Below are positions 47,463 through 60,027 of a stretch of 64,000 nt of DNA, piece after piece. Position numbers and translations under genes: made by a program. The notes below the pieces were generated by a model. That model had not been told where the DNA came from and made no database searches. It saw only the letters and a list, made by a program, of their open reading frames with translations. The stretch is taken from positions 9,858,001-9,922,000 of the forward strand of contig JBHGNT010000003.1 in NCBI GenBank assembly GCA_043228905.1, read 5' to 3'. Source of the DNA: Azolla caroliniana. Its lineage: Eukaryota; Polypodiophyta. Every line of letters begins with the position of its first letter. Within the stretch, counting starts at the first letter, position 1.

Positions 47463-50400
47463 ATGGAAGGCGGCGGCAGCGGGCAGCCGGGGATGATGGT
47501 GTTGAATGCGCAGAATTACGCCGACTGGAAGATCAAGATGGAGGATCTTCTGATTGTTCGGGACCTGTACGAACCGATTGACAGGTCGGAAATACCGAAG
47601 GGAGTACTTGAGTCGGAATGGAGGCTTCTGAACCGGAAAGCCGTTGCAACCATTCGGCAATACGTAGACGTGAACGTTCTACAACATGTGGCGAACGACA
47701 TCAACGCATATGAGATGTGGCGGAAGCTGTCGGGCCTCTACGAGAGGAAGAATGCGTTGAACCGGACCTCCCTGATGAGGAAGATAGTGAACCTCAAGTA
47801 CCGGGACGGCGAGAGTATGGTGGAACACGTAAGCACGTTCATGGGATTCGTGAACCAGCTTGCGGCGATCAAGTTCCCGCTGGAGGATGCAATGCAAGCC
47901 ATCATTCTGATGTGTACATTGCCGGAAAGCTGGGAGAACTTGGTGGTGACTCTCAGCACCTCCTGCACGGAAGATAACTTGTCCCTACAAACGGTAAAGA
48001 CAAGTATTTTGAACGAAGAAGCGCGTCGGAGAGATAAAGAACCGGCCTCTGACTCGAAGGCGCTGCTTACCGAATCGGAACGGGGAAGACAATGGAACCG
48101 GAGTCCGCAAAGACGGGAGAAGTCGGGGACCCGGTCGCAGTCAAGAGGAAGACCCACATGCTTCCACTGTGGGAAGCCGGGGCACTTCCGGAAGAATTGT
48201 CGGCATTACCGAAAGGACAACGGAGCCGACGACACCGATTCGAAGAAGTCACCGGAGAGAAACGGTGCATACCGGGGAGCCACGGACCGGAGAGGTCCGG
48301 ATCGGCGAGGGCAGGACCGGAAAGGAACGACGGCACTCGCGGCAAGTGAGGAAGAAATCATGCTCATCACCAAAGAAGGTGAACTAAACATTACCGACGA
48401 TGAGACGACCTGGGTGGTCGATTCCGGAGCGTCGTTCCACCTAACCCCGGAGAGAAGATACTTCTCATCCTACACAGCCGGTGAGCATGGCTGTGTTCGG
48501 ATGGGAAATGAAGGTACGTGCCGGATTTCCGGCATAGGAGACGTGTGGTTGACAACCTCGACCGGATGCAAAATGCTGCTGAAGGATGTCCGACACGTTC
48601 CGGAGGTTCGATTGAACCTGATTTCGGCCGGGAGGCTGGACGATGAAGGCTACACAGGTAGCATCCGGAACGGCGTAATGAAGTTCAGCAAGGGGAGCCT
48701 GATAGTGGCTCGGGCCCGGAAAGTCAACACACTGTACCTTATGAATGCCTGGTTGTGTCCGGAAGAGTTGAACGTGGCAGCCGACACTGCCGGTGAGCTG
48801 TGGCACAAGAGACTGTGCCACATGAGTGAGAAGGGGATGAAGAGGCTTGCAGAAGACAACCTTATTCCAGTGAAGCATGTGCACCTGGAGAAGTGCACCG
48901 ATTGCCTGGCCGGTAAGCAGAACCGAACCTCCTTCCACTCAAGGCCACCGACGAGACGTAGCGCACCATTGGAGTTGGTGCACACTGATGTGTGTCAGGT
49001 AGAAACGAAGTCACATGGCGGAGCCCAGTACTTCGTAACATTCATAGATGATCATAGCCGAAAACTGTGGACGGCACCGCTGAAGACAAAGGACCAAGTG
49101 TTGTGCGTCTTCAAAGAACTCCACGCGAGAGTGGAAAGGGAATCCGGCAAGAAGCTGAAAGCGATACGAGCGGATAACGGAGGGGAATACCGGGGGCAGT
49201 TCGCGGAGTACTGTCGCTCGAAGGGAATCCGGCTCGAGTTTACTGTGCCGAAGACGCCGGAACTGAACGGGCTGGCTGAGAGGATGAACCGGACCATAAT
49301 GGAGAGGGTCCGGAGTATGCTGGCGCATGCGGAATTACCCAAGGGGTTTTGGGCTGAGGCGATGTCGACGGCGACATACGTGATAAACAGATCATCCTCA
49401 GTACCTTTGGACGGAGACACGCCGTAGAGAGTGTGGACCGGTAGGGAAGTATCCTACCGGCATCTGAAGGTGTTCGGGTGTCTCGCATACGTGCATGTGG
49501 CAAAGGACCGGAGAGGAAAGCTAGATCCAAAGACCCGGCCATGCATATTCCTCGGTTACGGCGATGACGAGTTCGGCTACCGAGTATGGGACCCGGTCGA
49601 CAAGAAGATATTCCGGAGTCGTGATATCATCTTCATGGAGAACAAGACACTCGCCGACTGGGAGTCGGAGAAGAAGATGAAGAGCTCCAAGTCGACCGGT
49701 GAGGATAAACTCTACGAGGAGCAGTCCCGACCGGCAAGGGACCGGTTAACACTCGAAGATCCGGCCGAAGACGGTGAAGAAACAGAACCGGCCGAGGAAG
49801 ATGAAAATGATACCGGAACCGGCCCCGATCCCGAAATGGATTCGGATGAAGAAGAAATGGAGGAGCCGGTTACCGAAGCTCCGGAACGGAGATATCCTCT
49901 AAGAGAGAGAAGGGCCCCCCGGAGATTTCCGGAACCAGAGCACGTGCTGCTAACCGACGAGGGGGAGCCGGAGAGCTTTGAAGAAGCAAAGCATGACACT
50001 CAGAGTCGCAGGTGGTTGAGTGCCATGCAGGACGAGATGGATTCCCTGCATGAGAACCACACATATGAACTTGTGGAGTTGCCGAAAGGAAAGCGGGCAC
50101 TTCGAAACAAGTGGGTGTTCAAGCTGAAACCGGGAGATGCCGGAAACCCCCCGAGATACAAAGCCAGGATCGTGGTGAAGGGGTTTCAGCAGAAGAAGGG
50201 CGTCGACTTCGACGAGATATTTGCCCCGGTAGTGAAGATGACCTCCATCCGGACGGTGCTGAGCATAGCGGCAAGCATGGACCTCGAGGTAGAACAGATG
50301 GACGTGAAGACGGCATTCCTTCACGGTGACCTCGAAGAAGAGATCTACATGCAGCAACCGGAAGGATTCGAGAAGAAAGGGAAGGAGCACCTGGTATGCC

Positions 50401-51536
50401 GGTTGAAGAAGAGCCTTTACGGTCTGAAGCAGGCTCCCCGGCAATGGTACCGGAAGTTCGACTCTTTCATGACCGACGAAGGGTACCTAAAAACGCAGTC
50501 CGACCACTGCGTGTTTGTGAAGAAGTTCGAAGGAGGAGACTTTCTAATACTCCTCCTGTACGTGGACGACATGTTGATCGTCGGACGGGACCAGGTCAAG
50601 ATACGGATGCTGAAGAAGGCTCTTCATCGAACCTTCTCAATGAAGGACTTGGGTCCGGCGAGACAAATACTAGGGATGCACATCATCCGGGACCGGAGCA
50701 AGAAGCAGTTGTGGCTGTCACAGGAGAAGTACGTGACAAAGGTGCTTAAACGGTTCAACATGTCGGAAGCAAGACCGGTCGGATCGACCCTCCCGGCAAA
50801 CTGCAAGCTGTCCAGCAAGCAAAGCCCCAAGACAAAGGCTGAGAAGGAGGACATGATGAAAGTGCCATATGCCTCTGCCGTCGGAAGCTTGATGTACACA
50901 ATGGTGTGTACAAGATCGGACATTGGATACGCAGTCGGAGTGGTGAGCCGGTACATGAGCAATCCCGGCAAAGAGCATTGGAACGCTGCCAAGTGGATAC
51001 TCCGATACCTGAAGGGCACGGCAAACGTGTGCCTCCGATTCGGTTCCGGTAAGCCCGAACTCGACGGCTTTACCGATTCGGATATGTCGGCTGATGCAGA
51101 TACCAGCCGGTTCACATCAGGGTATGTGATGACGTATGCAGGGGGAGCTGTTTCATGGTAGTCAAGGCTGCAGAAGACGGTTGCGTTGTCAACCACGGAG
51201 GCGGAGTACATGGCGGCTGTTGAAGCCGGCAAGGAAATAATATGGATGAAGGACTTCATTAGAGAGCTCGGTATCCGGCAGGAGGAGTACCGACTCTACT
51301 GCGACAGTCAGAGTGCAATCCACCTTGCGAAGAACGCGGCCTATCACTCCCGGACGAAGCACATCCAGCGAAGATATCACTGGATCCGGGAAAGGATAGA
51401 AGACAAGGAGTTCGTGCTGACGAAGATCCACACGGACGAGAACGGGTCGGATATGCTGACCAAGGTGCTCACACCCGACAAGCTGGAAGCATGCCGGAAG
51501 AGGATCGGATTGGAGAGACATCCCATGCCGAAGTGA
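47463..51536 (+). pseudogene. Tork/Tnt1-like copia Gag-Pol, copy 1, two in-frame amber codons
   Basis: One frame interrupted by TAG at 49425-49427 and TAG at 51159-51161. Domains: Gag with WRKLSGLYERKNALNR; CCHC knuckle CFHCGKPGHFRKNC at residues 233-246; protease VVDSGASFHLT (Asp320); integrase HHCC (LWHKRLCHMS ... CTDCLAGKQ) and core (VHTDVC, RADNGGEY, LNGLAERMNRT); RT with MDVKTAFLHGDLEEEIYMQQ, LYGLKQAPRQWY and catalytic LLYVDDMLIVG; RNase H (GFTDSDMSADADTSRF, TTEAEYMAAVEAGKE, CDSQSAIHLAKN). By comparison with Tnt1 the first amber replaces a Glu codon before RVWTGRE, the second the Gln of SWQS in RNase H. Otherwise intact. GC-rich codons (CCGG-rich) unlike the AT-rich surroundings. Confidence 0.95.
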
Positions 51537-51546
51537 AGGGGGAGTT
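51534..51546 (+). other. Polypurine tract, Tork copy 1
   Basis: GTGAAGGGGGAGT-type purine run overlapping the Pol stop and ending at LTR2. Confidence 0.8.
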
Positions 51547-52178
51547 TGTTGGGTTTACGGTCCCTTTCGGATGGGATGGTCGGATGTCGGAGATGAATGA
51601 CGACAAGCCCGGTTGCGGTTTCGGAACCGGATGATGAAGACCCCGGCTTCGGAGCCGGATGACGAATGTACCCGGAGAGAGATCCGGATGCGGGGACATA
51701 TCTGTGAATATGTTTGCCAAGGGCCCTTGAGGCTATAGTTGTAAATAGCCCTAAAGTCATATGTGTATAAATATGACTTAGGGCAAACAGTTTTAATGTT
51801 GCTACTTATTTTTCTGTTTTTCCACTCAAGAGGAGTGAAGAGAGAGAGCAGCCGTGAGAGAGAGAGAGAGCAGCCGTGAGAGAGATAGAGCGCGAGAGAG
51901 GAAGAGGTCGACGCCTCTGTGTAATTCCGCCGCCTGTGGCGAGGACAGCGAGCTCAAGGTCGTCGCCTTGCAGCTCGCCATTGTATATTTCTCTGTGCAT
52001 AGTTTTGGTTTGGAGTCTTGTACTCCCGTGGTTTTTCCCGTACAGGGTTTTCCACGTTAAATCGTGTGCCCACTTATTTACTTTTGCATTTCCCATTTTC
52101 TACAACAACGATTCGTGTGTTTCCTTGGTTGTGGCCGAGAGGTGGAGTTTGGAAAGTGTCGATTGATTATTTCCATCA
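51547..52178 (+). repeat. Tork-like LTR 2 (shared, central)
   Basis: 632 bp, same ends as LTR1; acts as 3' LTR of copy 1 and 5' LTR of copy 2. No flanking duplication at this LTR. Confidence 0.95.
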
Positions 52179-52181
52179 ATT

Positions 52182-52193
52182 TGGTATCAGAGC
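52182..52193 (+). other. Primer binding site, Tork copy 2
   Basis: TGGTATCAGAGC after LTR2. Confidence 0.9.
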
Positions 52194-52208
52194 AGGCTGC
52201 TGCAGAAA

Positions 52209-55200
52209 ATGGAAGGCGGCGGCAGCGGGCAGCCGGGGATGATGGTGTTGAATGCGCAGAATTACGCCGACTGGAAGATCAAGATGGAGGATCTTCTGAT
52301 TGTTCGGGACCTGTACGAACCGATTGACAGGTCGGAAATACCGAAGGGAGTACTTGAGTCGGAATGGAGGCTTCTGAACCGGAAAGCCGTTGCAACCATT
52401 CGGCAATACGTAGACGTGAACGTTCTACAACATGTGGCGAACGACATCAACGCATATGAGATGTGGCGGAAGCTGTCGGGCCTCTACGAGAGGAAGAATG
52501 CGTTGAACCGGACCTCCCTGATGAGGAAGATAGTGAACCTCAAGTACCGGGACGGCGAGAGTATGGTGGAACACGTAAGCACGTTCATGGGATTCGTGAA
52601 CCAGCTTGCGGCGATCAAGTTCCCGCTGGAGGATGCAATGCAAGCCATCATTCTGATGTGTACATTGCCGGAAAGCTGGGAGAACTTGGTGGTGACTCTC
52701 AGCACCTCCTGCACGGAAGATAACTTGTCCCTACAAACGGTAAAGACAAGTATTTTGAACGAAGAAGCGCGTCGGAGAGATAAAGAACCGGCCTCCGACT
52801 CGAAGGCGCTGCTTACCGAATCGGAACGGGGAAGACAATGGAACCGGAGTCCGCAAAGACGGGAGAAGTCGGGGACCCGGTCGCAGTCAAGAGGAAGACC
52901 CACATGCTTCCACTGTGGGAAGCCGGGGCACTTCCGGAAGAATTGTCGGCATTACCGAAAGGACAACGGAGCCGACGACACCGATTCGAAGAAGTCACCG
53001 GAGAGAAACGGTGCATACCGGGGAGCCACGGACCGGAGAGGTCCGGATCGGCGAGGGCAGGACCGGAAAGGAACGACGGCACTCGCGGCAAGTGAGGAAG
53101 AAATCATGCTCATCACCAAAGAAGGTGAACTAAACATTACCGACGATGAGACGACCTGGGTGGTCGATTCCGGAGCGTCGTTCCACCTAACCCCGGAGAG
53201 AAGATACTTCTCATCCTACACAGCCGGTGAGCATGGCTGTGTTCGGATGGGAAATGAAGGTACGTGCCGGATTTCCGGCATAGGAGACGTGTGGTTGACA
53301 ACCTCGACCGGATGCAAAATGCTGCTGAAGGATGTCCGACACGTTCCGGAGGTTCGATTGAACCTGATTTCGGCCGGGAGGCTAGACGATGAAGGCTACA
53401 CAGGTAGCATCCGGAACGGCGTAATGAAGTTCAGCAAGGGGAGCCTGATAGTGGCTCGGGCCCGGAAAGTCAACACACTGTACCTTATGAATGCCTGGTT
53501 GTGTCCGGAAGAGTTGAACGTGGCAGCCGACACTGCCGGTGAGCTGTGGCACAAGAGACTGTGCCACATGAGTGAGAAGGGGATGAAGAGGCTTGCAGAA
53601 GACAACCTTATTCCAGTGAAGCATGTGCACCTGGAGAAGTGCACCGATTGCCTGGCCGGTAAGCAGAACCGAACCTCCTTCCACTCAAGGCCACCGACGA
53701 GACGTAGCGCACCATTGGAGTTGGTGCACACTGATGTGTGTCAGGTAGAAACGAAGTCACATGGCGGAGCCCAGTACTTCGTAACATTCATAGATGATCA
53801 TAGCCGAAAACTGTGGACGGCACCGCTGAAGACAAAGGACCAAGTGTTGTGCGTCTTCAAAGAACTCCACGCGAGAGTGGAAAGGGAATCCGGCAAGAAG
53901 CTGAAAGCGATACGAGCGGATAACGGAGGGGAATACCGGGGGCAGTTCGCGGAGTACTGTCGCTCGAAGGGAATCCGGCTCGAGTTTACTGTGCCGAAGA
54001 CGCCGGAACTGAACGGGCTGGCTGAGAGGATGAACCGGACCATAATGGAGAGGGTCCGGAGTATGCTGGCGCATGCGGAATTACCCAAGGGGTTTTGGGC
54101 TGAGGCGATGTCGACGGCGACATACGTGATAAACAGATCATCCTCAGTACCTTTGGACGGAGACACGCCGTAGAGAGTGTGGACCGGTAGGGAAGTATCC
54201 TACCGGCATCTGAAGGTGTTCGGGTGTCTCGCATACGTGCATGTGGCAAAGGACCGGAGAGGAAAGCTAGATCCAAAGACCCGGCCATGCATATTCCTCG
54301 GTTACGGCGATGACGAGTTCGGCTACCGAGTATGGGACCCGGTCGACAAGAAGATATTCCGGAGTCGTGATATCATCTTCATGGAGAACAAGACACTCGC
54401 CGACTGGGAGTCGGAGAAGAAGATGAAGAGCTCCAAGTCGACCGGTGAGGATAAACTCTACGAGGAGCAGTCCCGACCGGCAAGGGACCGGTTAACACTC
54501 GAAGATCCGGCCGAAGACGGTGAAGAAACAGAACCGGCCGAGGAAGATGAAAATGATACCGGAACCGGCCCCGATCCCGAAATGGATTCGGATGAAGAAG
54601 AAATGGAGGAGCCGGTTACCGAAGCTCCGGAACGGAGATATCCTCTAAGAGAGAGAAGGGCCCCCCGGAGATTTCCGGAACCAGAGCACGTGCTGCTAAC
54701 CGACGAGGGGGAGCCGGAGAGCTTTGAAGAAGCAAAGCATGACACTCAGAGTCGCAGGTGGTTGAGTGCAATGCAGGACGAGATGGATTCCCTGCATGAG
54801 AACCACACATATGAACTTGTGGAGTTGCCGAAAGGAAAGCGGGCACTTCGAAACAAGTGGGTGTTCAAGCTGAAACCGGGAGATGCCGGAAACCCCCCGA
54901 GATACAAAGCCAGGATCGTGGTGAAGGGGTTTCAGCAGAAGAAGGGCGTCGACTTCGACGAGATATTTGCCCCGGTAGTGAAGATGACCTCCATCCGGAC
55001 GGTGCTGAGCATAGCGGCAAGCATGGACCTCGAGGTAGAACAGATGGACGTGAAGACGACATTCCTTCACGGTGACCTCGAAGAAGAGATCTACATGCAG
55101 CAACCGGAAGGATTCGAGAAGAAAGGGAAGGAGCACCTGGTATGCCGGTTGAAGAAGAGCCTTTACGGTCTGAAGCAGGCTCCCCGGCAATGGTACCGGA

Positions 55201-56282
55201 AGTTCGACTCTTTCATGACCGACGAAGGGTACCTAAAAACGCAGTCCGACCACTGCGTGTTTGTGAAGAAGTTCGAAGGAGGAGACTTTCTAATACTCCT
55301 CCTGTACGTGGACGACATGTTGATCGTCGGACGGGACCAGGTCAAGATACGGATGCTGAAGAAGGCTCTTCATCGAACCTTCTCAATGAAGGACTTGGGT
55401 CCGGCGAGACAAATACTAGGGATGCACATCATCCGGGACCGGAGCAAGAAGCAGTTGTGGCTGTCACAGGAGAAGTACGTGACAAAGGTGCTTAAACGGT
55501 TCAACATGTCGGAAGCAAGACCGGTCGGATCGACCCTCCCGGCAAACTGCAAGCTGTCCAGCAAGCAAAGCCCCAAGACAAAGGCTGAGAAGGAGGACAT
55601 GATGAAAGTGCCATATGCCTCTGCCGTCGGAAGCTTGATGTACGCAATGGTGTGTACAAGACCGGACATTGGATACGCAGTCGGAGTGGTGAGCCGGTAC
55701 ATGAGCAATCCCGGCAAAGAGCATTGGAACGCTGCCAAGTGGATACTCCGATACCTGAAGGGCACGGCAAACGTGTGCCTCCGATTCGGTTCCGGTAAGC
55801 CCGAACTCGACGGCTTTACCGATTCGGATATGTCGGCTGATGCAGATACCAGCCGGTCCACATCAGGGTATGTGATGACGTATGCAGGGGGAGCTGTTTC
55901 ATGGTAGTCAAGGCTGCAGAAGACGGTTGCGTTGTCAACCACGGAGGCGGAGTACATGGCGGCTGTTGAAGCCGGCAAGGAAATAATATGGATGAAGGAC
56001 TTCATTAGAGAGCTCGGTATCCGGCAGGAGGAGTACCGACTCTACTGCGACAGTCAGAGTGCAATCCACCTTGCGAAGAACGCGGCCTATCACTCCCGGA
56101 CGAAGCACATCCAGCGAAGATATCACTGGATCCGGGAAAGGATAGAAGACAAGGAGTTTGTGCTGACGAAGATCCACACGGACGAGAACGGGTCGGATAT
56201 GCTGACCAAGGTGCTCACACCCGACAAGCTGGAAGCATGCCGGAAGAGGATCGGATTGGAGAGACATCCCATGCCGAAGTGA
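52209..56282 (+). pseudogene. Tork/Tnt1-like copia Gag-Pol, copy 2, same two amber codons
   Basis: Nearly identical to copy 1 over 4.1 kb, with the same TAG codons (54171-54173 and 55905-55907). Differences seen by eye number fewer than ten, including Ala to Thr in the FLHGD motif region (TTFLHGD), Thr/Ala and Ser/Pro near 55645-55665, and Phe/Ser near 55858. Copy 2 matches the expected copia residues at TRPD and SRSTSG, so copy 1 carries the later changes there, while Thr before FLHGD is a copy-2 change. Confidence 0.95.
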
Positions 56283-56292
56283 AGGGGGAGTT

Positions 56293-56902
56293 TGTTGGGT
56301 TTACGGTCCCTTTCGGATGGGATGGTCGGATGTCGGAGATGAATGACGACAAGCCCGGTTGCGGTTTCGGAACCGGATGATGAAGACCCCGGCTTCGGAG
56401 CCGGATGACGAATGTACCCGGAGAGAGATCCGGATGCGGGGACATATCTGTGAATATGTTTGCCAAGGGCCCTTGAGGCTATAGTTGTAAATAGCCCTAA
56501 AGTCATATGTGTATAAATATGACTTAGGGCAAACAGTTTTAATGTTGCTACTTATTTTTCTGTTTTTCCACTCAAGAGGAGTGAAGAGAGAGAGCAGCCG
56601 TGAGAGAGATAGAGCGCGAGAGAGGAAGAGGTCGACGCCTCTGTGTAATTCCGCCGCCTGTGGCGAGGACAGCGAGCTCAAGGTCGTCGCCTTGCAGCTC
56701 GCCATTGTATATTTCTCTGTGCATAGTTTTGGTTTGGAGTCTTGTACTCCCGTGGTTTTTCCCGTACAGGGTTTTCCACGTTAAATCGTGTGCCCACTTA
56801 TTTACTTTTGCATTTCCCATTTTCTACAACAACGATTCGTGTGTTTCCTTGGTTGTGGCCGAGAGGTGGAGTTTGGAAAGTGTCGATTGATTATTTCCAT
56901 CA
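56293..56902 (+). repeat. Tork-like LTR 3
   Basis: 610 bp; lacks one 22-bp GAGAGAG...CAGCCGT unit present twice in LTR1 and LTR2. Otherwise reads as LTR2. Followed by AAAAG. Confidence 0.95.
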
Positions 56903-56907
56903 AAAAG
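56903..56907 (+). repeat. Target-site duplication of the Tork array, right
   Basis: AAAAG, identical to 46796-46800. Confidence 0.85.
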
Positions 56908-57300
56908 TCACTAGTAAACTTTGGATCTCGATCACTAATGATATCCATCGGTAACCCATAAAAACGAAATAACTCGTCAACGAATTGGTAAGCCAATTTA
57001 GGAGCTGTTTTCATAGCAATAAATCTGGCCATTTTAGTTAGTCTATCAACCACAACCCAGATGGCATCATGACCTTTTTGGGTGCGAGGAAGGCTAACAA
57101 TAAAATCCATGGATATACTTTCCCACTTATTATTGGGCATGTCCAAGGGATGTAAAAGTTTTGCGGCTTTGTGAACTTGACATTGGTGACATTTAGTCAC
57201 ATAGCTATGTATGTCATGACGCATCTTAGGCCAATAAAATTGAGTGGAGATGAGAACGAGTGTACGATGTATTCTAGGGTGCCCTACTGAGGGTGCGTCA
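56908..57300 (-). pseudogene. Reina-like chromovirus integrase N-terminal half
   Basis: Minus strand: HDIHSYVTKCHQCQVHKA (end of HHCC domain), WESISMDFIVSLPRTQKGHDA, VVVDRLTKMARF, YGLPMDIISDRDPKFTSDF, then the Tork LTR. The next codons of the core are at 46795 on the other side. 57224-56908 has no stop. Confidence 0.9.
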
Positions 57301-58265
57301 TGGCATTAAAAAAGAATCATCTTTTTGACCACAGGTAAATTTGGAACACAAACCTTCCCATTACGGTAGAGCAGACCATTAGTAATGTGGAAGTATTCCT
57401 TCGAGGATGTGGTGGTGTCTGTTCCAGACTCAACTCTTGCCCAGTATTTCACAAAATAACTGGCATCAAGATACTTTCCTTGAAGGTGATCATAAAGATA
57501 TGATGTTATTTCAGTGAAGCTAAGCATGTTAACTTCACGGATGCGATTTAGTGCATCAGCGACAATGTTCATGGAACCTTTACGATATCGTATGGAAGAA
57601 TCAAAGTCCTGGATGAGATCAGCCCATCGTGCCTTATGACCTTTCAGATCTTGTTGGTCACAAAAATATTTAAACGACTCATGGTCCGTAGTTACCACAA
57701 AGCGATTTCCATAAAGATAATGGCGCCATGTTTTGAGCGCATGTATAACTGCAAATAATTCCTTTTCTTGAATGGTATACCGACATTGAGCAGAATCAAG
57801 TTTCTTACTCTCGAATGCTATTGTTTTACCATCTTGATATAGGACAACACCTATAGCATAATCTCTTACATCGGTTTCAACCTTAAAAGGTTTTGAAGGA
57901 TCGGGTAAAAGAAGTGAAGGAGCCTTGCACACCAGGTCCTTGAGTTCCTTAAAGGCAAGGTCTAGTGTAGCATTCCAGACAATAGGTTTTGTAGACTTAC
58001 GCGTTTGACCTTTTAGAAGATTAGTAAACGATGTCGTCAATTGGGAGTAATTACAAAGGGATTTTCGCAAAAACCCGACAAAACCAAGGAATGATCAAAC
58101 TTCTCGAATATTCCGAAGAGTGGGCCAAAGCTTGATTTTCTCGATGCGAGAAGGATCAATTTCAACTCCTCGTTCGCTTATGAGATGTCCAAGATAAGTA
58201 ATTGATTTCTTGAAGAACTCGCCTTTTGAGATCTTTGCGTAGAATTGCTTGTCACGCAATGTTTA
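57301..58265 (-). pseudogene. Reina-like chromovirus RT C-terminus and RNase H
   Basis: Minus strand: GEFFKKSITYLGHLIS and SFLGFVGFLRKSLCNYSQL near 58100 with stops, then an open stretch 58070-57306: APSLLLPDPSKPFKVETDVRDYAIG, KLDSAQCRYTIQEKELFAVIHALKTWRHYLYG (RNase H), FVVTTDHESFKYF, and the start of the integrase (YFHITNGLLYRNGKVCVP). Confidence 0.85.
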
Positions 58266-59213
58266 TTAAACAAAGCGGACATGTTTTGCATGTTCTTCTA
58301 ATGTACGACTATACACTAGAATATCATCCAAGAAAATAGCGGAAAATTTTCCAAGTTGTTCTCGGAAAATGTTTTTCATTTCTTGTTGAAATGTAGCCGG
58401 AACATTGGTCAAACCAAAAGGCATAACCAAAAACTCATAATGGCCATAACGCGTAGGAAATGCCCTTTTAGGAACATCGTCCTCACTTATACGAATTTGA
58501 TGGTAGCTAGTACGGAGATAAAGTTTTGTAAAATACCGAGCTCCCTGGAGACGGTCAATTAGATCGTTAGCCCGGGGCAATGGATACGAATTCTTGATCG
58601 TCACTTTATTCAAGCATCGATAATTAATATGCCATGTGCCCTCTTTCTTTTTAACCAAGAGAACTGGTGCACCCACGACCGAGTCTGTCGTCAGCCCTTC
58701 GTTCGTCTCCAATAGGAGACCCACTTTCTCCCGGTCCAACGTGTCCACCGCTTTGATGAACAACAAGACCCGGCTCGTGTCGAGCACAGTTCGGTCCAAC
58801 CCCGACAACCGAGCGAACCGTTTTTCAAATTCTTGGAGGAGCGCAAACGTGTTCCTCGCCTTTCCGGGGGTCTGCACCCACTCCATGAACTCTCGCTTTG
58901 ATAGCCGAAGTGAGTCATCAAGCCCGTATTTCTCGAGGATCCAACCTTCAAACTCTCCCCAGGTCCTTCGACCAGCTTGTACCTCGAGCACCTCTGTGTG
59001 AATGCATGGTGTCGCCAACCAAGGGAAACCGGCCAACCGCCTATCTTCCGGAATGTCCCTCATCACCATTTTGGCCCGGTAGGCCTCCAAATAACTCATG
59101 GCGTTCTTACCATTGAAACGGCCTATTGCGCCGACAATTGCTTCAATGGCCCTGTCGAGGGCGCATGTATCCACCGCTGCTGCCATGGCTTCGGCGAGCT
59201 CCAATCCCCTCAT
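58266..59213 (-). CDS. In-frame Gag-reverse transcriptase fusion of the Reina-like element
   Basis: About 315 residues from ATG 59213. Residues 1-~180 are Gag-like ([79 protein letters not shown]). Then the frame passes without a break into [54 protein letters not shown] and catalytic FLDDILVYS. The zinc knuckle, the whole protease and the RT N-terminus are missing. Upstream codons contain TGA at 59240-59238, so this is the true start. Deletion derivative; it cannot process its own polyprotein. Confidence 0.8.
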   Translation of the reverse strand: MRGLELAEAMAAAVDTCALDRAIEAIVGAIGRFNGKNAMSYLEAYRAKMVMRDIPEDRRLAGFPWLATPCIHTEVLEVQAGRRTWGEFEGWILEKYGLDDSLRLSKREFMEWVQTPGKARNTFALLQEFEKRFARLSGLDRTVLDTSRVLLFIKAVDTLDREKVGLLLETNEGLTTDSVVGAPVLLVKKKEGTWHINYRCLNKVTIKNSYPLPRANDLIDRLQGARYFTKLYLRTSYHQIRISEDDVPKRAFPTRYGHYEFLVMPFGLTNVPATFQQEMKNIFREQLGKFSAIFLDDILVYSRTLEEHAKHVRFV

Positions 59214-59429
59214 CTCCAACTCCTTTGCCGCCTTGTTTCACGTCGGGTTCACCAAATTTATGTCGTGTAGTTCTGCTCACACGGGAGAAACTAAGGCGGG
59301 ATCGCGGGGGTCTTGGAACGAGGGGTTTAAGAGATCAAAAGAGAGAGAGAGAGATTCACGAGCGTATCGTTGGCTAGTCTTGCTTGTTGCCGACAGTGTT
59401 ACTGGCCGAATAAGACCTGAATGTGTATA
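59214..59429 (-). other. Leader of the Reina-like element
   Basis: Sequence TTTGGTGAACCCGACGTG near 59250 resembles a primer-binding-site region, though I cannot name the tRNA. The expected 5' LTR matching 45514-45954 was not found; it is probably cut off by the neighbouring copia element or lies beyond the window. Confidence 0.35.
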
Positions 59430-60014
59430 GTATGAACCTGATACATGCTCACCGGACAAGGTAGAGGGAACTCGCGAGAACACAAGAGAGAGAAAATTAC
59501 AAATTACAATGTATGCAAGATTACAACCGGCAACAGACCTAACACAGAGAACCCACGCACGCACACACACACGACACAGAGAACGCATGATGGAGCCTCT
59601 GTTGGAAGCACGCGGGCTTACATGCAGCAGAGGCAACCGACCCGAAAACAGAGTGGAGAGCAACGATATAGGAGAGAGCTCGATACCTAGTCCGACAGCA
59701 CCTCGTCCTCGCCAAAATGCGACCCCTTCTTCTTCTTCTCCCCTCCCTTTTATAGGTCGCTGAGGAGGCCGTTACATCAAAACACATCAACTTTATTCTC
59801 TGTCCCTACGAACAGAGATACACGTCGATTTCCTAGCTAATAAATATGTCATGCCCAGTATATTTACATCAATCGTCCTATTCCTAGTTATGTACAATGT
59901 ATCAATTCATGCACACTTGTGCAAGGGCGGGTTCACGCCTTTAATTCCTTGATTCCTCTTAGGGCCAGTTTTCTTCACGACAACGTTGCTCTATGTTGAG
60001 CTTGATTCTCAACA
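59430..60014 (-). repeat. 3' LTR of second copia element (inner end approximate)
   Basis: Minus strand starts TGTTGAGAATC at 60014 right after the polypurine tract, with TATA (CCTATAAAAGGG, near 59750). Its 3' end is not certain; 59430 is an estimate. The first 21 bases form a palindrome TGTTGAG(7 nt)CTCAACA. Confidence 0.65.
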
Positions 60015-60027
60015 CGCCCCCTCAAGT
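60015..60027 (-). other. Polypurine tract of second copia element
   Basis: ACTTGAGGGGGCG on the minus strand, overlapping just after the Pol stop codon (60030-60028). Confidence 0.75.

Noticed and set aside
47108-47581. Small open frames in the Tork LTR and leader
   Set aside because: Repeated identically in all LTRs, overlap untranslated LTR regions and the Gag start; shadows of the element.
49425-49427. Programmed readthrough at the first amber codon
   Set aside because: Following bases AGA GTG do not match the known plant CARYYA context; the second amber (TCA AGG) does not either.
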